Shown: in pieces, positions 11,864 to 22,805 of the stretch
Numbering within the stretch: the stretch's first letter is position 1
Layout of the letters: the number at the start of each line of letters is the position of its first letter
Origin: Saccoglossus kowalevskii
Taxonomy: Eukaryota > Hemichordata > Enteropneusta > Harrimaniidae
Length of the DNA: 33,403 nucleotides
NCBI RefSeq assembly: GCF_000003605.2
Contig: NW_003129855.1
Coordinates: 219,911-253,313 of the forward strand
Direction: 5' to 3'
Made by a program: the position numbers and the translations under genes
Notes under the pieces: model-generated
What the model was told of the DNA's origin: nothing
The model's database searches: none
Seen by the model: only the letters and a program-made list of their open reading frames with translations

Positions 11864-14800
11864 ATGGCGGCTTCTATGATATTCTACACAAATAATGTGA
11901 TATTATCTACAGTAACACTTATAGTTGCGACGGTGATTGTTCAAGTAAAGGTATGTACGTTTGTGTGTATGTTATATATGTGGATTACCATGACAACCAG
12001 TTGAGGAGTTAAACTAACATCGTACTCATCATCGGTGAATAATGAATTCAAACCATATATGGTATTCAACATCAAAGGAGAGATATTGAAAGTAATCAAT
12101 AAGAATTTGGAAGATCTGTGGTCAGGTATACGCTTTTAATTGTTCATTAGGATTTTTCAATAATTTTTAATGGGGAATTACCTTGTAGTCTTCTAATGAC
12201 TCCCAAATACGGTATCAGTGGCGATATATGTACTCTTGGCAACACTTTGCAGTTAAAACAAAACCGATAAGACAGTAGAGTCACAGTGAAAGTGGCAATG
12301 CACAAACTTGTTTTTCAAAATTTGTTTTCATTTTCACGCGGAAATAGTAATGCATTATTCGATATGTACTTCCTGGTGTAGTGTGTCACGTGTTTCTATT
12401 ATATAGTGTCCATTCAGCGTCAGCGGTTTGTTGTTTATATTCAAGATGTTTGTTCGAAAACATCGAATGCAATATGAAATGTATAGCTTGGACATGTCCA
12501 GACCAGCGTGCTTTACACACCAGGCAGTAGCGTCGCCTACATAAATGTCACTTATCCAACCAATTACTAATTTAAATATATAACTGTTATTTGTCCATGT
12601 ATAACAGTTGGTAAAACCACAATATACTGCACATATCATCATAAGTGTACTGAAATTACAAATTCTGTGGGGTTATTAAAACTCATAAGGGGCATTTCAT
12701 TTTTGTCAAAACATACAGTTTTATATTCAATTTAAAGAATTTATATACACATTTTCTTAAGTTCTTCATTTGATAGATTAATTTACTAGCGCATTGTCGA
12801 CGAGCACCTTTACTTTGTCCTGGCTAATCACGATCATTTGATTATGTTGGTATACTATTCTGTGTTTTGTTTCAATTGTTCGCATAACATTTACAAATTA
12901 GAGGCAATATTACACTCCATGATTAGCTCATGATTATGTATGACTGCACTTTAGGCTTGACAAGGTTCAAAAGCCGGTCAATGACATCGAATATCAACGA
13001 ACATGTGTTTGAGCTGGAATTTGTGAATTCGCACCCAAGCGTGCACGTTGCTTCTAGTTGATTATATATTGTATTAAATATAAACTTTACAATACAGTCT
13101 CTGTCTTTAAAATTGACACGAGTCTCGACTCTGAAATGCTCGCGGACTGATATTATATATTGGATTGATTTCATTGGCTTTCAATTAAAGTTCTATTGGT
13201 TTGGAGTGAATTTAAATTTGTTTTGATTTAAATTAGTTTAGTTCAGTTTAGATTGGACTTGACAGATTCGCTGTTGTAATTAATTTTGAATAATGATAAT
13301 ATAATTAGTTATAATTCAAATTAATATATACGCAAATTAACACGATAAATCACATGATACTCATAGTAACATACAGTAAAATATTATGCATCTATTTTAT
13401 TTTCACTGCGCCATAGAATATACGTTAAGAATATAATTAGATCAATGCCAGTCTCATTTGGTAGACGTACCAAATGCAAGAATTAAGTGACGGGAGTTGT
13501 GGAAACCACGGTCGCATTGGCCATTTCTGATACATTAATATGATATTGGTGACCGTGTAGTCGCGTTCGACACGTAGAAAGGTCAACGTTCGGGCATGAT
13601 ATTAACACTGCGTCCCTTACATAGGCGTGAGATGCGCTTATTGTCAGAAATCGAAGTTACAAACGTATCTATCAGCACCAATCCCGTGATAAATAGTCTA
13701 TTTGCCATCATCGACCATGCTAGCGCTGTTTTTTCAATCCAGTGGCGGTGGCACAAGAGAGGGGCAGGGGGCGCTCGCCCCCTCGCAAAAATGTTGTCGC
13801 CCCCTAAAAATCAAGCTGAAACCCATTGTGTCAGCAAAATCCCCCCCCCCCATGCAGGAAATAGCGTTTCAGAGAGTCTAGATTTCAAAACTTTCCGACG
13901 AGCATGCCCCCGGACCCTCTAGTAAATTTACATCACTACTCAAGCCTTGTCTCGANNNNNNNNNNNNNNNNNNNNNNNNNNNNNNNNNNNNNNNNNNNNN
14001 NNNNNTCAATGACTATTAACCCTTTTCTTCAATCCGGTGAAGTGCCAGCACTATTCAAGTCTGCAATCGTCACCCCTCTACTTAAGAAGACCTCACTTGA
14101 TCGCAATACACTCAAGAACTATCGTCCTGTTTCAAACTTGCCGTTTCTCTCCAAAGTCTTGGAGAAGATTGTTGCTTCTCAACTGACGGACTATCTTACT
14201 GAAAACTCACTCCTAGAACCACTACAATTTGCATATAGAAAGTACCACAGCACTGAAACAGCTCTTCTGAAAATCCATAATGACATTTGTTCTTTTATCG
14301 ACTCTGGTAACTACGTATTACTCTCGCTCCCACTCTCTCAAACAAATTACCCCATACCATGCAGTGTTATGCAGAGCTCTTTATTGTTTAATACGTATGA
14401 ATGAATCACCCTATGCTCATGGCCATAGGGTTCGATGTAACGTGTAACGCGCCTTACGAAAGTAATACAATTATTTATACACTAATATATGAACATTTTC
14501 CTCAGGCTGACTGCTGCTATAACGTCTATGATGACACTGGATTGGATTGGTGTAAGTGTAACATTATGTACATATATTTTAGTGTAACTTTCTATAATTG
14601 GTTATCAAGTTACATTATTTGAGTATTTATGTTGGACGCACATCATGCCCCAAATGAAATATTATTCAATGAAGAATAATGATAATATAAAATAAACCTG
14701 TCTATACAAAACACTATATTTACCCGTCTAAATTGAGTTGCCTTTACAAAGGAACTCTGTAAACCGAATATGCACAAAAGACTAGACGTTATACATAAAT

Positions 14801-16099
14801 ATATAATACTATAGTGTAAGTAAAAAGGAACATCGTGTGAATATATCGCTATATCGCATATTTAAATAATAATACATTGAACAAATTGAAACGTTGCTTT
14901 TGGTCAAAACAAATTCCACAACATAGCCACACGTTTAGACACACAAGTAGTGCATAATTTAATAATTGGTAATTGTAATTAATTCTAATTATTGTCGCTT
15001 CTAAAACTGTGATTGGAATGTACACTATATGTGCACTGACATATTTGATATGTGTTGTTCAGGGCAATGGTTTCTCATCGCTTTATGTGCATTTCTGTTT
15101 ATGATACTATGGGTGTGGGCGTGTTATCGACGATGCCAAGCTATAGACAGTTACCACCAATCACGAGAAGATGCCAGGCGGCGCATAGTAATAATTCAAT
15201 CTTGTGATTCGTCTGATTATGGAACAATTGGCAATCCAGAGCAATACGATCCTAGCAACAGCTCCGGAATAGTAGAAACACCTGGACATATCTATACTCA
15301 GCCATACGGTCACAACCAACAGGTATTTAAAAAAACTCACATCTATATTGTTATTTATGTTGTTTGCTTGTTATTTGCAATTACACGTAAAGCTGTAATT
15401 TCAGATTTCGATGCATATCAAAACTAGTGTGTGCGTTGAATGAAGACACACATATCTAATTCAAATGCAGATATACATCTAACCTTTAACTAAAGCGAAA
15501 TAGTTTCAGTTGTGTAATTTACATCATCATTTCTTATTTGCATTTTATTATACACTTTCATCCAAGTTAAACATATATAATATATGTCAGGATGTTTGTA
15601 TATTTTGGTAGTCATGTGTCAATATTTGTATTTTCATTTTATGTTTTCATTTGTGACACAATGCAAACATGGCTGTTTTTTAGTTTGTTTGGATACATTT
15701 ACATGTATATATATATATAAGTATTGTTTGTACTATATTATATTGCTTGGTATTACAATTTACTTTGCATTTATTCTGCATGTCCACCTGTATTCGTAGC
15801 AGCACCTGCATGTGCAGTCACAGCTTCCAGCATACACGGTAAGCTAAGTAACGTCTGCCCTCAGTGTTTAAATGCATGACAACTTTAACGTTACATTTAC
15901 ATTCAGTAATTCGAGTACACCAACGGCCATTAGTAACGCGGGAAAGGTAGAATGCCTTTTAACAAACAACAATGGCCACTCGTTACGTCACAGACAATTA
16001 CAATGAAACAGTGATAACTGACAGTAGACGAGTAGTTTTGCATATATTTATGTGTTTAATTAATATTCACAGACTCAAGTACCTACATATGATCGATGA
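11864..16099 (+). CDS. Gene C: single-pass membrane protein, paralogue of A and B with reduced Cys exon (5 exons)
   Basis: Coding exons 11864-11950, 14506-14551, 15063-15322, 15800-15838 (or from 15803) and 16073-16099 give about 152 residues. Exon 1 ends with a signal-like helix (NVILSTVTLIVATVIVQVK) very close to gene B. Exon 2 is only 46 bases: ADCCYNVYDDTGLDW, with just one CC pair. Exon 3 gives the transmembrane helix (residues ~46-64), juxtamembrane CYRRC, an Arg-rich segment and YGTIGNP at Tyr97, ending HNQQ; its second half is closest to gene A. Exon 4 gives LHVQSQLPAYT. Exon 5 is short (TQVPTYDR, stop). Donors are gtatgt, gtaagt, gtattt, gtaagc. ATG 11864 is chosen over upstream non-ATG extension because it aligns with exon 1 of A. 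Intron 1 contains transposon debris and an assembly gap, so an exon hidden in the gap cannot be excluded. Confidence 0.7.
13740..13955. mobile_element. hAT-like DNA transposon terminus or MITE fragment
   Basis: It begins CAGTGGCGG, continues into G-rich then C-rich blocks (GGGGGCGCTCGCCCCC around 13767-13782), then 'CGCCCCCTAAAAATCAAG', and later 'GAGCATGCCCCCGGACCC'. This reads as the terminal sequence of hAT-like elements common in marine invertebrate genomes. The stretch runs into the assembly gap, so the other end is not seen. The assignment is from memory of the terminal pattern, not a database match. Confidence 0.55.
13956..14005. other. Assembly gap (50 N)
   Basis: Exactly 50 N, a typical placeholder or estimated-size gap, located between a hAT-like end and a LINE fragment. 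The true length is unknown. Confidence 0.98.
14006..14323 (+). mobile_element. LINE reverse-transcriptase fragment (CR1/L2/Jockey-like)
   Basis: Open frame of 106 codons with the early reverse-transcriptase blocks: AIVTPLLKK, LKNYRPVSNLPFLSKVLEKIV, LLEPLQFAYRKYHSTETALL and a final GNYVLL. It breaks off where the AFD-containing block should start; the catalytic YADD region is absent. The 5' part is lost in the assembly gap. It is a dead fragment in intron 1 of gene C, about 180 bases before exon 2. It comes from a different part of ORF2 than the antisense piece in gene A, so they cannot be compared directly. Confidence 0.85.
15706..15719. repeat. (TA)n run in gene C intron 3
   Basis: Seven TA units. 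Confidence 0.85.
15797..15803 (+). other. Tandem NAGNAG-type splice acceptor, gene C exon 4
   Basis: The sequence TAGCAG offers two acceptors three bases apart. Using the first (exon from 15800) gives an extra Gln, as in gene B exon 4 (Gln-Tyr-Leu-His). Using the second (from 15803) matches gene A, which starts directly with Tyr-Leu-His. Confidence 0.5.
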
Positions 16100-16472
16100 T
16101 TTACGCACTACTCGGAGACCAGTACTGTCAGGAACAGCGACGAACGTAACAAGATAGATGATATCTGCAATTTGCATATACTATATTGTATATTGTTTCT
16201 CTGCTATTTTTATTCTGCTGTTTCAATAATTCGTTATAGAAATGGTTTTTACTTTACTGTAAGTAATTATGAATAATATGCCAACTGTTGGTTGATGTTG
16301 TTAATTTTCAAAGCTTTAATGAAACAAGTTATTTATACGCATATATTGATGTGAACTGGTATTTTTATAACTGCACACACAGATTTTTTATAATTAAATT
16401 GTCTGTGATTATATACCATTTAGCCTTACACACATACAGAAACTGAATTGAAAAATATGCTTTTATATGCTA

Positions 16473-16530
16473 AATAAAATTGCGATGAACACTGCCACCT
16501 CAACACACTCTCGACCTATTGCTTAATAAA
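16473..16530 (+). terminator. Candidate polyadenylation signals of gene C
   Basis: AATAAA occurs at 16473-16478 and at 16525-16530, about 375-430 bases after the gene C stop codon. This is a plausible 3' UTR length, but the hexamer is common in AT-rich DNA. Confidence 0.3.
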
Positions 16531-17510
16531 TCATGCTTCAATTGCCATGCTGATCTCAACGCAGAATTGTGCAAATTAACACAGCAAATTTCACACCTGA
16601 AAATACAACTGTATCTCTGATAATTTAGAACAACAGGAAGAATTAACATTATGTTTGCTTTGTAAATTGAGCTCTGCCCAAGACAACGACTGTATATAAG
16701 TTTGATAAGTTTAATTTCTCATACCAATGATAGATTGAAACGTGGTAGTCTTACAAATGCATTGATTCTGTACAAAACACACCTGTAAATATAGTGCGCC
16801 CTCATTTCTAGAGTGTTGACAGTTATTTCGTACGACCGTTGAGGGAGCAAGCTGAATAGTGTAGTATGGTAAACAAATTTCAAATTATGTAACTCGCCGT
16901 GGGTAGTTTGTTGGTCTACTAGCAATATATTTTATGTTCACGAAATCTCACAAGAACATGAAAATACGATCGAATTGTGCCAATTTTAAAATAAAAGTGT
17001 AACTTTCACTTCCAGAGACTAGGGCTACGTCTGATTACGTGACTCCGCGTCAACGCAATCCTTGTCTTTAAAGTGATAATTTGGCGATTACTGAAGCATA
17101 TCTGAATCCCGAACAAATAATATAAACGCAGCATTTGAGCGGAAATATGCGATGACTAATGAGAACTCTGCTACACTACATCCGTAGGATATAGTATGCG
17201 TATCTACCTCATCAGCGCTATTCACTCGGTGAGTGATTATTACACACACAAGACTACTCTAATTTGCAGTTACCACCGCAATCTACGGCTTTTTAATTCA
17301 TTATAATTTATGCTTCGGCATATCATGTTTCAGTGGTGCGTTATACCATACGCCATTTGTCAAGAGTCAATATATGACACAGAATTTATCTTCGTCACAA
17401 TTATTGCATTTTTAATTATATTACGTGACAATAGTCAGTTTGCATTGAGTAGAAATAAACGTTTGTCAAAATTGATAATAAATGTATAGTATGTATAATT
17501 TCTTATTAAT

Positions 17511-17528
17511 TGTTTGTTTGTTTGTTTG
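17511..17528. repeat. (TGTT)n microsatellite
   Basis: Four to five TGTT units. Confidence 0.85.
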
Positions 17529-19393
17529 CGTAGATCAGCTATAAGGGTACAATCGCCTGCTACCTGGAAGGTATATTTGTCATGACCAGCGCCCCCACAA
17601 GGCAATGTTATGAATTATTTAACACATTATCAGCATCATCGTAATTTGCTCAGCTGTTATTACAACTGACTAGCTTACGAAGTACCGAAGAACGCGAGCA
17701 CACAATTCACATCTTGAGTACATCGCTTGTATTTATTCCCAGCCACAAGTACATATAGAATCATTGAAGCGCAATGCAAATAAGGGAGAATGTGCTATAT
17801 TGCCATTTAAATATGCAAACTGTTCACGTGGAGGCATTTTACCTTCTCTGATTGGCCACCATTGCCTCGTTTCATACATTATTCAAAATATATGCATGGT
17901 TCCTTTTAGTGGATGACTGTTCTGTAATTACTTGTCAGTGATTCAAGCTCGTTATCATGTTTTTATCACCGCAGGCGGCGCCGTTCAAGCCCATATAGTT
18001 ATAGGCTAAACACTCTTTTATTCATGAGATTATATTACACAATCGTATATAGAATCAATAGTTGTAACTAGAATTTATGTTCATTGCGATTGTGTTATGC
18101 GTAATCCTACCAGCCTTTCTAATACCTTTCCTATAATTAAGCGCCCTATATTCACAGAGTTAATGCAAAGGTACTTTGATTGTATCTGATTGGCTGCCGA
18201 ACCCTGACACTTCAACCCTGACATCAGTCAGACAGAGAATCACTGAGAAGCTTGTTTGTCGACAGTTTTTTTTTTTGTCGTATCAAATTTTACTTTGTGT
18301 ATGCCTCGGCTCAACTGTAGTCACGCGGCGCTTCTGTAACGCAGATGGATGACGACACAAAACGTCATATCTGTAGTGGTCCAATAAACAGCTGTCGTCT
18401 TGAAAAACACTGGCTCGTACGCCATTGTTCACGTCATAGAAGCTTGTATTCACTAGAGGACGCGATTTTTTTAAATGGTGTATTCTGGGATATCATCAAG
18501 GATTAACATTCTAAAGAATTGTTGACATAGTTTTACGAACTTTCACTAATAAACAGTATGTCACTATTTAAACAGATGATATCAATGTCTGGTGAATAAC
18601 TCAGTTTTATATAAAATACATTTGATTATGTCTTCATACTGATTTTATTTTGATGTACTTGTCAGTTATTTTACCGTTGTTGATTGATCGTCTAACAGTC
18701 ATTTGTGTTGGGTGCTTGAAATTCTCCTCCAATATTGGCTTATCATTTCGATGTGTAGTTGTTCTACTCACCCCTACTTTAGACAAGAGGAATTGTTGCG
18801 TTCATATAACCTGATATTGGTCGGCATTTAATGATCGGTTGCATCTCCAACACACTCGAACCAATAATTTAAATCATACTGCTATATTGTACGTGAAATA
18901 AACCTTTCTAAAATAATTATTCATTGGTTGTGTTTTGAATAACATTACTAATTTGCATGAATTAAAAACAAAATACTCTTATAATAAAATATTCTAGCTC
19001 ACTCATATATGTTATGTATCACATTGGATACAGATCTAATAAACGAGTTCCTTAGAATAGAGTTTTCACCGATTGCGAGATTTTATTGAAAACAGAACTG
19101 TCGTAACCATAACAGTGTGTGAAATAGATAAAATGCTGGCAGCAGACGTTAACGATTATTTCAACCCCAACTGTGACACTCGTGACGTTTTCGTGATTTG
19201 TATGTCAATCACAAGACATTTTTATTTCCTCGAGAAATTTACCTTATAGCATTTCGAAATTATGTTAACGACACAACAGCTATAACACGCATGTCACTGT
19301 TTTGCGTTTACCGTTTCGTTTGTCTGACTCAAAAACGCGTAATTAAGCACATTATAGTACTTTTAATTTTAAAACACATTTTATTTAAAACAA

Positions 19394-19414
19394 ATGCCAT
19401 TATGCAAATGGCAT
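19394..19414. repeat. Perfect 8-bp inverted repeat containing an octamer site
   Basis: ATGCCATT and AATGGCAT flank a five-base loop ATGCA. The loop and right arm form ATGCAAAT (19402-19409), the POU-domain octamer. Its function is unknown. Confidence 0.4.
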
Positions 19415-22400
19415 ACTGTATTTTTGAAAGAATTTAGAATGCAGTTTCTAAAGAAAAAGTCGTAATTACTTTAGTTGCGAATACGATTTTAAAGACATGA
19501 ATATATCATCTGTTGAATTTAGAGATATATATTTTTAATTTTGTGGTTGATAATTAAAACCCTCAGCAATTATAATCTCAACAGTTATGCAATATGCAAA
19601 TCCCTCCTCGTAACGATCATCCGAAAGCGCTACGCGATTTTGGCGATTCTTGTGCACGGTAATTTAAACCACCTAAGCCCCTCCCAAACCTAAACGAAGC
19701 AATTTAATCATCCACGGCCGAGTGTTTTTAAATTAAGTTTAAACAAACAGATCTTAAATACAACCCGGGTGTATTTGCGGTATTTCGAAATAGATCCAGT
19801 CAGTGCAACATTTCAAACATCAGATTGAATGTACAATCGCGTGCCAGGCTAGGCAGATTATTAATACCAAGGGAATTTACTGGAAACTATCTAATAATGG
19901 TACTCCGTGATTCAATTAAACCAAGCATGTCATCCCTGTGTTCAATTTAAACAGCATTGATGGTATGCGCATTTCAAGTATAGGAATAGAGTGTTTTCTA
20001 TGCATTAGAGAGCGGCCATACGTTATTTGTTATGGAAAACGGTGAATTTTATAGTAATATAAGTGAAAATTAAAAAAAAAGGTTTATGATAGTATATTAA
20101 ACTATACGATTTGAACCAAAAAGTGGCCAAATGTATATCTGAAATGTTGTACCATTTTACGTAATACATGTGTTACCAATCGCTGCATTGCTGTCTGAAA
20201 TTGTGATTTTCACTCTTTTAATTGTTAGAAATATCATTGTTTTACATACATCCCAGCATGCCATTGTATGTATTCACACTCTGAATGTAATAACTATATT
20301 TTATTTATCTGCTACATTATTACCAGCATCTATCATTTTGATATGTCCTACCGCCACGTGCGGGCAATATAACATTGTTATCCATTACCGCAGCTGGGGT
20401 GCTCGTCACGCGTCGTTTAATTCGCGTCTGTCAGTTGCAACTTTAAACATCATGTTTTTGCTAACCATTAGCCTGATTTGTTTATATTAGGCGGCCCCTG
20501 TCAGCTTTGTTTCTCCAAGTTAAATGAACATGTTGTTTTCATTAAAAAAATGTATTTTTGGCTTTAGTCATTGGATACTTCATATCAGATTTGTTAATTT
20601 CGTTAAATGTAAATCAGGAGAAAAATGCTCTTGTTTCATACTCTCATTCTGATTGATTCGTTACCTAATGTATAGATGTGGTCAAAATTGTGTATGGCTT
20701 AATCAGCGACGTATAACACAAGGCCAGTCAGAACTACTCATTTCCACGTGTCGATTTCAATAAATATGCATGCCTATTTTGAGTCAAGTGGCCCGGGATC
20801 TAGTATGCCATGATATAGAAACACCAGATTCTGTCTTGTGACCACATTAATTATTCACAAAAATAATAACACGAACACCATTTAACAAAAGTCGAAACAA
20901 ATGATAATGATCTTGGTGGATAAACTGAGCATTTTAGGAGATTCATACTAATTCATCTACTATCCCATCGAGGATAAATTATACAAAATATGTGCCGAGA
21001 CGATAGCCGTGACTCTATGGTTGATTGGTGTCTGTACAGTATGCATATGTATTCATTTGTTCCTTGCGTGAGTCTCGATTTTGATTTTGGACCATGCCTA
21101 GAAAATCTGTATTTATGTCATACTTCGAATACTAAACACTGTAATGATTACATTTTTATGGGAAAGACTGTCTAATTTGGTGGAAGTGTTTGTTTAAAAA
21201 AAAAACTGCTATTAATTTTACCCTTGGGAGTGGCAATCCAATTTAATTGTGTTTCTAAAAAAAAAACAGACATCATTTTCTCAAGCAATGTGTTACTATA
21301 GCCCTTGGGAATCAATACATCATACTTATCATCATGCTCATCTATTTTGAATATTTACTCATTAGTTACTACAACCTACAAGTTATAGCTGTTCCCGTTT
21401 AAATATATAAACGCATTGCGTACCAAGCTATAGGTTGATATATCAGTGATAAACACACATTCGAGTAGAAAAAAATCAAATAATTAATTCATACACAGTT
21501 TATTTGGAGAGAAATCTAAATTTTTGTGTAAAATATACCAGGTATCTGTTTGAATCCCGCAACTAATATTTGCTTATGTTGCACCATTACGATTGCGGTT
21601 ATCTGGCAGAGTCAGCTGAATAGCACCGTGACGAGTAACAGTCGGGTAGATGAACTGAGAACAGGAAGATCATTGGTGTGAAATATTTATTATACGTCAC
21701 TAATTTATCTGTATGACAATTTACATAAACTCTCAACACTATAGTCCTAAAATCACGGCGATTGTACCAGATATAAACTGCTGTGAATACAGGTGGATCG
21801 TAGGCCGATACTCAGTATCCGATGTATCTTTTGATAACCACCACCCTCTCACGACAGCGCAATTAATAACTAATTCCTAATTGATAGTGTATAACTCATT
21901 GACAATCCATTTTAGTTTACATCCGGGAACAAGAGGTCTTCTCCATGTTTATACGATGTACATGCTAATAATTAATAATGCCTCCTAGGTTAACCAGTCC
22001 TGTATCTAGTATTCACTGTCACGAACGGCATTATATCGACGTGTGGGCATATTGGAATTAATCATATCAACTGCGTCTGAATAATGAATAGTTAATATCC
22101 TTTAGAAATAGGACAGTTAATTGGCGTAGTCGCCGGTCAAATCTAGTTCGCCTGGGCATGAGGAAAGCAGTTAACATTAAAGAAGTACGTCCACTGTTAT
22201 GCATGTATGCAATCACCGGATTTAGAACAATCAGCATTACTGGCAAGTGAGGTTGGCGAGGGGTTTTGTACTCGCAGGCTACGTGTAGACAGCCGACTTG
22301 CTGTGCAATAATGTCCTGGACGTGACAGTAGAGAAGAACGTGAGAGGTATCTTGATGACCCGATCTCGGGTTGTGTATTGATTCAAAGTCTACCCAAGCC

Positions 22401-22522
22401 GTTAACAGTCAGTCGTCAACAGTAGCCGGTCGCAGCACGTATTCGGCATAGTCGCTTCATTCCAGAGGCTTTCCCGCTGAAGGGTGGACATAAATCACGG
22501 GTTTGGCGGTTTGTATGTAACC

Positions 22523-22805
22523 ATGGCAATGAGTCAAAGTGTCAGCACCCAAATAGTAGACTCTGAAATGAATGCTCTGGCTAAAAATTGCTACCGGTTA
22601 GTGATGCTGGGAACCGCTAAAGTGGGAAAAACTGCTATTGTGAATCGCTTTCTAGAAAACAGGTTCGACGAATCTTATACGCCGACAATAGAAGACTTCC
22701 ATCGAAAGATTTATAAAATCAAAGGAGAAGTATATCGTCTGGATATTTTAGACACTTCCGGAAATAATCCTTTTCCAGCGATGGAAAGGCTGTCCTTATT
22801 GACGG
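22523..22805 (+). CDS. RASD1: RASD1/RASD2 (Dexras1/Rhes) orthologue, first coding exon
   Basis: Ninety-four codons plus one base, ending at the consensus donor ACGG|gtaagt (phase 1). It encodes the N-terminal half of a Ras-family GTPase: P-loop GTAKVGKT (residues 30-37), effector region YTPTIEDFHRK with the switch-I Thr at 55, and G3 motif DTSG (77-80) followed by Asn where classical Ras has catalytic Gln61. The string NNPFPAMERLSLLTG is diagnostic of the RASD subfamily. These are small G proteins that modulate G-protein, adenylyl cyclase and NO-linked signalling in vertebrates. ATG 22523 sits in a strong context (accATGG); a second ATG follows at 22529, and the frame is open upstream only through non-ATG codons. 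The N-terminus lacks an obvious myristoylation site. The exon encoding the G4/G5 motifs and C-terminal CaaX-type tail is not in the window. The symbol covers the RASD1/2 pro-orthologue; which vertebrate copy it equals cannot be told. Confidence 0.9.

Larger units (their letters stand above)
16100..22522. other. Intergenic region between gene C and the RASD gene
   Basis: About 6.4 kb with no supported gene. It starts with the gene C 3' UTR and ends with the RASD promoter and 5' UTR. Small frames such as 18345-18506 (53 codons) and 20990-21175 (61 codons) are not convincing. The part from about 17560 to 18420 is of even complexity and holds octamer-like ATGCAAA sites (17774, 17812), an E-box and CCAAT-like ATTGG, and looks like candidate regulatory DNA. 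A (TTTG)n run lies at 17511-17528. Confidence 0.5.

Noticed and set aside
18345-18506. 53-codon ATG frame beginning MDDDTKRHICSG directly after an AG.
   Set aside because: Short, no similarity recognised, weak polypyrimidine tract, no partner exon found.
20170-20490. Hydrophobic 106-codon frame resembling a multi-span membrane protein.
   Set aside because: It starts at a non-ATG codon and has no ATG until near its end. T-rich DNA yields hydrophobic frames by chance.
20990-21175. 61-codon ATG frame with six cysteines.
   Set aside because: No signal peptide, no recognisable spacing of a known Cys-rich peptide family, length fits chance.
21541-21570. Possible tRNA T-arm (TTTGAATCCCGC).
   Set aside because: No matching acceptor, D-arm or anticodon arm upstream.
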